64,000 nt of DNA from Termitomyces sp. T153 (Eukaryota > Basidiomycota > Agaricomycetes > Agaricales > Lyophyllaceae). Positions 56,671 through 64,000 of this stretch are shown here, one piece after another. Within the stretch, counting starts at the first letter, position 1; each line of letters begins with the position of its first letter. The notes beneath the pieces were generated by a model. It made no database searches and was not told where the DNA came from. It saw nothing but the letters and a program-made list of their open reading frames with translations. The position numbers were made by a program, and so were the translations under genes. The DNA is taken from NCBI GenBank assembly GCA_018296165.2, contig JACKQL020000104.1, positions 1 through 64,000 on the forward strand, written 5' to 3'.

Positions 56671-57039
56671 TGTAAGGGCAACCTCCAGAGCAGCAAATTG
56701 GAGTTATGCAGCTAGCAGAGAGGAATCCAAAGTATATTAGCAGAGTAGACAACAATAAAATCAGTAACTAATCACCTAGTAGAAGGGAATCTGAAGAGAA
56801 CAAGTCTAAGGATTCCCACTGCTCAGTGTGGCACATCAGTGGGCAGCAGAGGCATGAGAACTACTGTACAGAAGACTGGAGCTGCTCCTAATCCTAGGGC
56901 AATGATTGCTGAGTTAATATGGAGAATTCCGCAGTTCTCTGGAGATTTCCAGGGTTCTAGAAAGAGCTCTGGAGACATTGAACAAGCTGCAGAAGTGCTG
57001 GAACCAGTCATGGAGATCAGAAATAGAAGTCTCCTGACA
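56671..57039 (-). repeat. 3' LTR of element H
   Basis: Begins tgtaagggcaacc and ends agtctcctgaca; 369 bp. It shares gagaacaagtctaaggattc and the terminal sequences with LTRs A and B. Confidence 0.8.
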
Positions 57040-59130
57040 TCACCCCCTCTCTAGCATGTGGTGCCTCAAACCACATTGAACACCAGATAAAGCTGGCACA
57101 TCCCCACAGAGAGCTGGAGTCAATAGGCCAAGAGTCCTACCTGTCATTCCACTGTGAAGGGTCCCAACTGATGGTATGACAGCTTTTTCAAGGGCTGGGT
57201 AGTTGTAATGTCAGAGGCATCCAGGTAGACTCAATCTCCAGGCTGATATTTGTGCTCTGGGGTCCTCCCACAGTCATAGTATCATGCCATGTTGTTCTTT
57301 GCCTTTGCCAGCACTGCTTGAGCCTTCTTCTGTGACCTTCTCATCTGGTCCACAAATTTGTTTACTGCCTCATTCTCTAAGGGTTGGACCCAGGGTTCAA
57401 AACCAATGCACAGATGCTGTCCCATGTTGAGGAAGAATGGAGAGAACTAGGTGGATGCATGAACATGGTTGTTGTATTGGAACTCAGTATTGGAGAGGAG
57501 TTTATCCCAATCAGCCTAGCACTCATTGCAGAAAAGGCAGAGGTACTGCTCCAACTCCCAGTTTATATGTTTGTTCTGGCTGTTGGACTGCAGGTGGTAG
57601 GCAGTGGAGGTGTGAAGCTTCATGCCAAGTAGTTGGTAGAGCTCTTTAGTGAAGTCTGCCACAAATTGTGGTCCCCAGTCAGAAACATAGGCATTGGAGA
57701 GGCCATGGAGTTTCCAGACATTCCTCCAGTACAGGTTTGCAGCACCCATAGCAGAGCAGGTAGTGTGGGTCAGAATGAAGTGTGCTCACTTGCTATACAT
57801 GTCTATAACCACTATGATTGTGTTGTAACTTTGGGCATTGGGGAGCTCTATAATGAAGTCCACAAAAGCCACGCTCCATCATTCCATGGGCATAGGCAGT
57901 GGATGTAGCTGTCCATATAGGAGGTGGCATTGGAGCTTGGTCCAGAGACAGAGATTGCATGTACTAGTATAGAACTCAATATATTGGAACATCTGGGGCC
58001 ACCAGTAGTTCCACAATACCAGCTCCAATGTTTTCCAATGTCTAGAGTGCTCTGCAATGTGGGAGTCATGTTGTTGCTCCACAATCCTCTGACAGAGCTC
58101 CAGAACATTGGGCATATAGATATGGTCTCTAAAGGTCAGGATTCCATCTCAGAGGGCCTATTTGTCTGTGTGGACTGCCTTGGCACCAGTGGTATGCCCC
58201 AACTTCAGCATCCAAGCTGCTTGCACCACAAGTTCCTCCTGCTGACCATCCCAGTTATCCTGCCATATGTCCTGGAGAATGTCCACTTCTGCTCCCTCAA
58301 TGGCTAGACCCTCCATGGCTCAGATTGTGAATAGTTCAGGGCAGAGGAGCACAATATTGCTGTTATCCCCCTCCCCTGTGCCATAGTATGCTCTCCAGGA
58401 CAGGGCATCTGGTTTTCCCATGCTCTAGCCAGGCTTGTGGTGCAAAGAGAAGTCAAAGTTGGTGAGGTAAAGGGACCACTGGCTCTGTCAGCAATTGAAC
58501 TTCTTAGCTGTCCAGAAGTATTCAAGGTTTTTGTGATCTGTCCAGATCTCAAACTTGTGCTGTGCACTTTTCAGGAAGTGCCGCCACTCCTCAAACAACT
58601 AGATGATGACCAGCATCTCCTTGTCATGGATCTCATAGTTCTGCTCCACCACATTCAGGCTCTTGGAGTAAAAGGACACCAGATGCCACTTCCAATCCCC
58701 TAAAGATTGCTGTGATAACACAGCCCCTGTAGCAAAGTCAGAGCTGGTGGCTTCTACCCAGAAGAGAGAGTTGTTGTCTGGAAAGAGGAGGATGGGTCTG
58801 GAGGTTATGGCATGCTTGAGAGTGTCAAAGGCCATCTGCTCCAGAGGTCCCCAACTCCTTGTAACATCCTTTCCAGCAAGTTCAAATAGCAGATAGGCAT
58901 GGTGTGAGAAGTCCTGGATGGACCTCCAGTAGAAGTTTGCAAAACCAAGGAACACCTGCACCTTCTTCTTATTCTTGGGCTCTGACCACTCTGCCACACC
59001 TGCTACCTTCACCAGGTCCATCTCTGCAGCTCCATGTGAGATAATCAGGCCAAGGTATTCAATCTGGGTCTGTTCAAACTTGCACTTCTCTGGCTTGAGG
59101 TAGAGCTAGTGCTGTCCAATGATGTGGAGC
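57040..59130 (-). pseudogene. element H pol: reverse transcriptase end, RNase H, integrase
   Basis: From right to left: reverse transcriptase thumb/connection MDLVKVAGVAEWSEPKNKKK with VQVFLGFANFYWRSI (59021-58599) and the RNase H start SLNVVEQNYEIHDKEMLVII; integrase with zinc-binding and core phrases VELPNAQSYNTIIVVIDMYS, GLSNAYVSDWGPQFVADFTK, MKLHTSTAYHLQSNSQNKH and ELEQYLCLFCNEC (58115-57516), then C-terminal YYDCGRTPEHKYQPGD. The integrase DWGPQF region (D then F) is well preserved. No clear chromodomain remains before the LTR. Several stops. Confidence 0.8.
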
Positions 59131-59179
59131 TCTGGCTGATTAGCTCTTCTAAGAGAGGCAAAAAGCCATTGAATCTTGT

Positions 59180-59990
59180 GGGTTCTTCTCAATCAGAATC
59201 AGTAACTGATTGTAGCTCAGGGATGGTATCATCACCATCACTATCATGATTCTTAAGCTGAAGTTTATTGTCTGAGCAGTGATGAGCCCCAGTTATTGCT
59301 GAGCACCATTTTTTTGGCATTTCAGACTTAGCGGCAGCTGACTACCTTGAATCCAACACAAGTCACAACACTCAGCACATGAGACTTAGCCCAAGGATTG
59401 GACTGAAGCACGAGACTTTAGCAACTGCAAGACTTACCAATCACAAGAAACATCATGTGGAGTCTGGAACTTGGGCCTAAATCATCAAGGCCTAGACCCT
59501 CCCTAGTGATGATTATTAGCAACCCTGGTGACTCTAGCAATGAAACAGCATTCTCTTACTATATATGGACAAATTATCAGATGTGTACCTTTTTACTATC
59601 ATTTCTTTTGCCAAGCTTACCAACATACTTGAATGGTGTCTACGCTTCAGGTATTGACATCAGACTCATTACTTTTTGGTTTCATTTGCAATTAGGTGCC
59701 GCCAAGACTTTGCCTATGATTTTTCACTTAGTTACAGACTGACGCCTCATATGCACCCTCAATACAGTGACAGACACTGTCACTAGTGGTGCCTATTTGT
59801 TTACTTTCCCATACTATACTTTGAAATGTATAAATACTGACTGTACATAGACACTAAAAAAACAAACAATCAGAGAACTGATATCTTTGAGCTTACCAGC
59901 AAGAGATTTCACTTTGCTTCCTTTGCTCTTTTATTGCCTTCAACTCAGGCTTAGCAATAAGCCTTCTTGACTTTGACATTGACTTAGTGT
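59180..59990 (+). repeat. LTR-like sequence with TATA and primer-binding-like motif
   Basis: A TATA-like gtataaata lies at about 59829, followed by an A-rich tract and a pyrimidine-rich part as in R/U5. Near 59990 the phrase tggtgccaactgcagg resembles the TGGTGCC-type primer binding sites that follow gypsy LTRs. Left boundary not defined. No plus-strand gag follows, so this would be a truncated element. CG dinucleotides are slightly more frequent here (about 59330-59750). Confidence 0.35.
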
Positions 59991-60416
59991 GGTGCCAACT
60001 GCAGGTGCCTATTTTAATTAATCCAACTTAGTGATGCTAGCATCTATGGCTAGCAATCAGTTTATGTTCGTCCTTTGATTTTAGTCTTCCTGTTACCACC
60101 TTTCCCCATCTCTACCCTATTCCCTCACTCTCCACTACCTCCATTAGGAGGGTGCTTTGTCTTAGCAACATTACTTGTCATTACCATTTTTCTTTCCTGA
60201 TCATCACTAGCAACTTCTGCTAGCAGTAGTGACTTCTATCAACTTCACTCCACAATGTAACTTTTGCTCTAGTTCTCTGGAATGGTTACTGACTCACCCT
60301 CAACTATTAACTTCCTACTGCCAGCTACCCTATCTAGTGACTAGTGTTAGGTCCTCTTTTTAGGTTTCCTGCACAGCACTAGGCAGCATAGGAGCACATC
60401 AGCAGTCAAGGTGCTT
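59991..60416. other. unassigned spacer
   Basis: Short frames only. The words cttctgctagcagtagtgac and gctagcatctatggctagca make small inverted repeats. No domain seen. Confidence 0.3.
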
Positions 60417-60419
60417 ACT

Positions 60420-62275
60420 CTATGAACTGGGAATCATTTTGATAGACATCTCAGTGGTCTTGCCAAGGCTGTCTACACACAACTGTTCAGTCTGGCCAAG
60501 GTCCACATGCAGTCCAAAAGCTCTCATTCCAGGAGGTTTGCCATTGTTGGATCCAACCCTGCCCTTGATAGGGCCATTTTGAGTAAAGTGGCCTTCTTGA
60601 CTACACAAGATGCACTTTTTTGCAGATTTTAGTTCCTCCCTTTCTTCTTTTTTTAAGGGGGTACTGATGGCTTGCTGTTGTTCTTAGCATTCTGTTTATC
60701 ATCCAACTTTTGATTATTATAGGGATTGATAGTTTGGATCAGTAGTTGCAAACTTTCTTGGTTGTATGAGGGACCTGGAGTGGTATTGCTCTTTTGTCCA
60801 AATGCTGACTTGAAGTTCTTGGCCCAATTCAATGCATTCACCAACTTTCCAAATTGTGACTGGTTATCCCACTGGCCATTCTGCTGTGGGTTGTTGTAGC
60901 ATGAGTTTCCATTGTTGTCATGTGCAATGTCCTATAAGTCAACATTGTCAGCAAGCTCTTGGTATTCAGCCTCATAGACTATTTCCTTCCAGGTAGTGGA
61001 TTCTGGGTTCATATGCTCACAGAATAAAGCCTTGCAGAGCAAGGGTCTAAAACCATTGAAGAGCTTTACCATATGAGCATGCTTACTATCAGTGTCAACA
61101 ATTGTGAATAACTCATCAAGAATGGTTACATATTCTTGAAACCAATTTATTTTCTTGAGTGTAACTATTTAGCCTTTTAAATTGCTGATTACAGAAATAA
61201 ATAGCAAAGCAATAGTTAAACAGTTCTGTAAAGAATTTTTTTAGATTCCATCTTTCAAGATCTAGCAAAACACATCAAGTATAGAAATTGTATGCTTTTC
61301 CCACCAGAAATTCTGACAGTACCATCTTTCCACATAGTTATACTCAACATTTGTGGTGCCATGCATAAGGAATTTGTGAAAAGCTTGAATATCAATGCAA
61401 CCATCATATTTCCCAGGAGAAGCTGGTTGCAATGTTTGGACCAGCAGCAGCTGTGACAACCCCAATGCCTACTATGGGAGTGGGATGATGAGCTGGAGCT
61501 AGAGCTGCTGGAGTAGCTTGAGTCACTGCTGTCACTCAATTTGCTACTATACCCAGAGCTGGACTTCAAATCTGAGTCACTTTCTGAATAGTCCAAATTG
61601 TCAGGTGTATCATGACAAAGCCATTCACCCATATGTTTGAATGCACAACTCAATGCACTTTTTGAGTTAATTTAAGTAATTGGCTTAGTTGCAACATTGT
61701 GGTCAGTCTTTAATTCTTTTTTATGAGTCTTAGACTTATATTTTCATGCCTTCATAGAACCTTCAGCCATTTTTTTTTATTAGTGCTGCAAGTTCAGTGA
61801 ACAGTTGAGATCCAGTGCAATCTCTTCTCTTCTTGTGAGAAATTTTATTCTTTTCCTTTAGAGAGTCTTTTTCACATGTCAGTTTCTTTTTATTAAAAAG
61901 ATAATTTAGCACATCTTTGCATGCAACTTCAAGGTCATTGAGTTCAGCATCTGTTTCCCCATCTCATCATACATTCTTTCCATCAGCAACATCTCCAAAG
62001 TCAGTGGTTAGAGCATTATGCTCTGAGTTTTGGGGTTCAATTTGGGGTTTGAAGTTCCAATACTAATGACATTCATCAAATAAGTTTTGCTGAATGTCTG
62101 GATCACATTCAAGTTCATCAGAATGTATCATACCCCAGCTGGCAGGATCCATTTCTTTATCTTTGCTTCTTGATAATTCACCAAGTGGACCAAGGTTTAC
62201 ATAGCTAGAGTTGGCAATGAATGAATGTATATTGTCCATTTGTTGATCAACAAGATTGTATTCTTCTTGAGTCAT
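60420..62275 (-). pseudogene. gypsy-type gag, minus strand
   Basis: Minus-strand frames in order: MTQEEYNLVDQQMDNIHSFI (62275); a Ser-rich linker with a run of Ser/His (61255-61653); the capsid motif GKYDGCIDIQAFHKFLMHGT with NYVERWYCQNFWWEKH (about 61290-61410), then TILDELFTIVDTDSKHAHMV and LFNGFRPLLCKALFCEHMNP with SSTW-type continuation (61000-61130), WAKNFKSAFGQKSN, and the zinc-knuckle-like KCILCSQEGHFTQNGP (about 60600; last Cys lost). This is the Retrotransposon_gag plan of basidiomycete gypsy elements (YDG-AD--A--RF ... ELF-----D------KLW-GLRP--Q). It differs from gag of B and C. No pol follows on the left. Confidence 0.7.
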
Positions 62276-62567
62276 GTTGCTGCATCCTTCAGCTATATCA
62301 TGAACTAGTTGTTTATTTTCAGACTCATCCTCAGTGTATGCACATCACAATGGATGTTTTTGGATGGTCTGAGAAGTTTCATCATTATTCAATTGATTTT
62401 TTTACATTTAGTTCTATTATAGATATATTTTGATAGTTATTACTATTGTATGTGGAAGTAGTGAGACTAGAGTCCTCAATGCTGCTATTCACAGGAGAAC
62501 TGGCCTTTATCAGTGTGAAGCTCAGTGGCATCCACAGTAATTTCAGTGGGCATCATGGTGTGGTTGG

Positions 62568-63057
62568 TGTAAGGAGACAATTCACTTTGCAGGTAAACCT
62601 AGCTAGAGCAGGCCATTAAGAGTCAGGCAGAGGGTAAGTGCAGTGAGCTAAGCTAGGACAATGTGAGGGGAATTTACAGTTGTGCTAGTGAATAAATTTG
62701 GAAGCAATGCTATTGTCCAGACTGAGGATATTCTATTCCCAGGTCTGCCTAAATACTAAAAGGCTATTAAATGACTAAGTACCTGTGATTAAGCCAGAGG
62801 CTACTGACTACAGCCTATATGATAAAGCAGAGGCTGATAACTATGAACTATTGATTAATTGGGTCCAGTGATAGAAGTATTAATAATTGACAACAATATA
62901 CCATGTCTCAAGTATGATATACTATTGGGCATGAGAGCAAAGATGGTGAAGGAGTAAGAAGGGACTAGGTGGTCTGGAGGTTGGCTAGATAGAGGTACTA
63001 ATTCTCACAGACTAAGCTAGGCTAGAGTGGGATGATCCAAAAACCAGTCCCCTTACA
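62568..63057. repeat. solo LTR related to element L
   Basis: Begins TGTAAGGAGACAATTCAC and ends CCAGTCCCCTTACA. Internal phrases (aaacctagctagagcaggcc; gcagtgagctaagctagga; gaggatattctatt) match the LTRs of element L at 13117 and 14085. Flanks are gttgg and gttaa, at best a degraded duplication. No internal sequence. Confidence 0.65.
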
Positions 63058-63640
63058 GTTAACACTTATGAGAGTTCTGACATATAATCCTGGAACTGTT
63101 CTGTCAGATAAGGATGTCAATTCAGTTCCTTTCAATGTTTCAAAATGTTAGAGAGGTCTCATATTATGCACAGTTATGGGTCTTAGTTGACAAGTCAACT
63201 TTCCTGGCTTTTGCCTCAAAAGGAAATACCTAGTTGACATAATTAGCTATACAATTTATAAGGGGTGATTCACAGAGCTGAAAAATCACAATTAATTAGA
63301 CTGAGGAGGACCTAAGCACTACAGTCAAAAACTTTTGAGAAAAATTTGAATGATATAGTCACTTTTATATCTAAAGACACTGTCATGACAAGTCTGATCA
63401 TAATATATAAAACTGCTGTTGTTAATGAGTCATGTGACCACAACTCATGGTTGGCAGCTTGGGTGCTGCATTGGTTGAGCATGCAGGGACACTTGCATCT
63501 GGCAGTGCCTAAAAATTTTGGGTAGCAGCTTATACCTGCATCAATTCTGACTAATATCACATTGTGCCTGGTTTCTTTGACAATGGCTAGGTTATGATTG
63601 TCATGACTACAATTATTGCTTCTGTATTTAGTGTTTTGCC
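63058..63640. other. unassigned region
   Basis: Short frames only; low CpG; no domain recognised. Confidence 0.3.
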
Positions 63641-64000
63641 TACAATTGGATCTGTGCTTATCAATATCATTCATAGAACCATTTTGACATTTTTCTTTCT
63701 AGAATGAGAATGCACAAAATGAAAAGGGAAAGAGCATAGCCAGCAACATATGACATGTAATTTAATATCTAGTCTCTGTACATCTCATAGTTCCAAGTTC
63801 TTTTTGTTTAAGTTTGACATTGTGCCCAGCAATGTCACTTGTACAGGAATAGAACCATTTCCACATTTCTCTTCCTGCAATGAAAATGTACAAAATAAAA
63901 AAAGAGAAAACATAGCTAGCAACATCAGACATATAATTTAGTATCTGGTATTTACCTGAAGTGTACATCTAATCCAAAGTTGTTTTTGTTCAAATTTGAC
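63640..64000. repeat. 176-bp tandem repeat, about two units, continuing past the window
   Basis: Phrases aatagaaccatttccacatt (63849) and catagaaccattttgacatt (63673) are about 176 bp apart, as are cattttctttct/catttctcttcct, the cacaaaatgaaaagggaaag and tacaaaataaaaaaagagaa pair, and tttttgtttaagtttgac / tttttgttcaaatttgac. Divergence between units is about 20 percent by eye. Confidence 0.6.

Larger units (their letters stand above)
56671..59130 (-). mobile_element. chromovirus H (B-type family), truncated
   Basis: A minus-strand element of the A/B family inserted into the C 3' LTR. The 3' LTR is followed by tcaccccctctctagcatg (polypurine tract complement), then integrase, RNase H and the end of reverse transcriptase. 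Similarity to the expected pol stops near 59130, so reverse transcriptase, protease, gag and 5' LTR are missing. The intact stretch at 58900 serves as reference for the site where copia K entered element B. Confidence 0.75.

Noticed and set aside
63058..63640. tRNA or rRNA gene
   Set aside because: No cloverleaf with A/B boxes and no rRNA-like sequence was recognised here or elsewhere in the window by eye.

Overview
The window is a repeat-dominated stretch of a fungal genome, most likely an agaricomycete basidiomycete. Evidence: layered LTR retrotransposons with chromodomains, a multidomain transposase of the DUF6729 plus 3'-5' exonuclease type, a FunK1-like kinase remnant, and introns of about 50 bp with CTAAC-type branch sites. 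CpG is almost absent over most of the window and common only from about 26.0 to 31.6 kb. That pattern fits long-term cytosine methylation of transposons around a small protected island.

Layout. 1-4.6 kb: ends of at least three LTR elements (A, X, G). 4.6-19.3 kb: minus-strand chromovirus B, split by Ty1/copia element K (7974-15543, perfect CATGG target duplication), which itself carries a small LTR element L (13117-14561). 19.3-22.6 kb: debris, including an isolated chromodomain and a copia gag. 22.6-27.6 kb: decayed but nearly full-length transposase (AT-hooks, DUF6729, DDE-like core, DEDDy exonuclease, zinc ribbon). 28.9-30.5 kb: a FunK1-like pseudogene and one apparently intact two-exon host gene on the minus strand, with a 358-bp tandem repeat upstream of it (30.6-31.6 kb). 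31.9-36.7 kb: copia remnant, a zinc-cluster-like decayed gene cut off by an LTR, and further LTRs. 36.7-56.7 kb: plus-strand chromovirus C, split inside gag by a full-length minus-strand relative, E (38414-49503, LTRs of about 1.04 kb). 56.7-59.1 kb: truncated chromovirus H of the B type. 59.1-64 kb: LTR-like sequence, a gag in opposite orientation, a solo LTR and a 176-bp tandem repeat.

The most unusual feature is in the C/E family. Between the pol chromodomain and the 3' LTR lies a gene on the opposite strand (39668-41337 in E). It has a TATA-like box, two phase-compatible introns, a Cys pattern CX2CX6C-X15-CX2CX6C resembling a Zn2Cys6 cluster, and a Gln/Glu-rich helical region. Related antisense pieces lie in C (55859-56302) and in fragment X (2264-2640). 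The same family carries two successive retropepsin-like domains. All elements look dead: stops are frequent, and catalytic Asp residues of reverse transcriptase and protease are repeatedly Asn, as expected from loss of CpG across GAC-GAC or GTC-GAC codon pairs.
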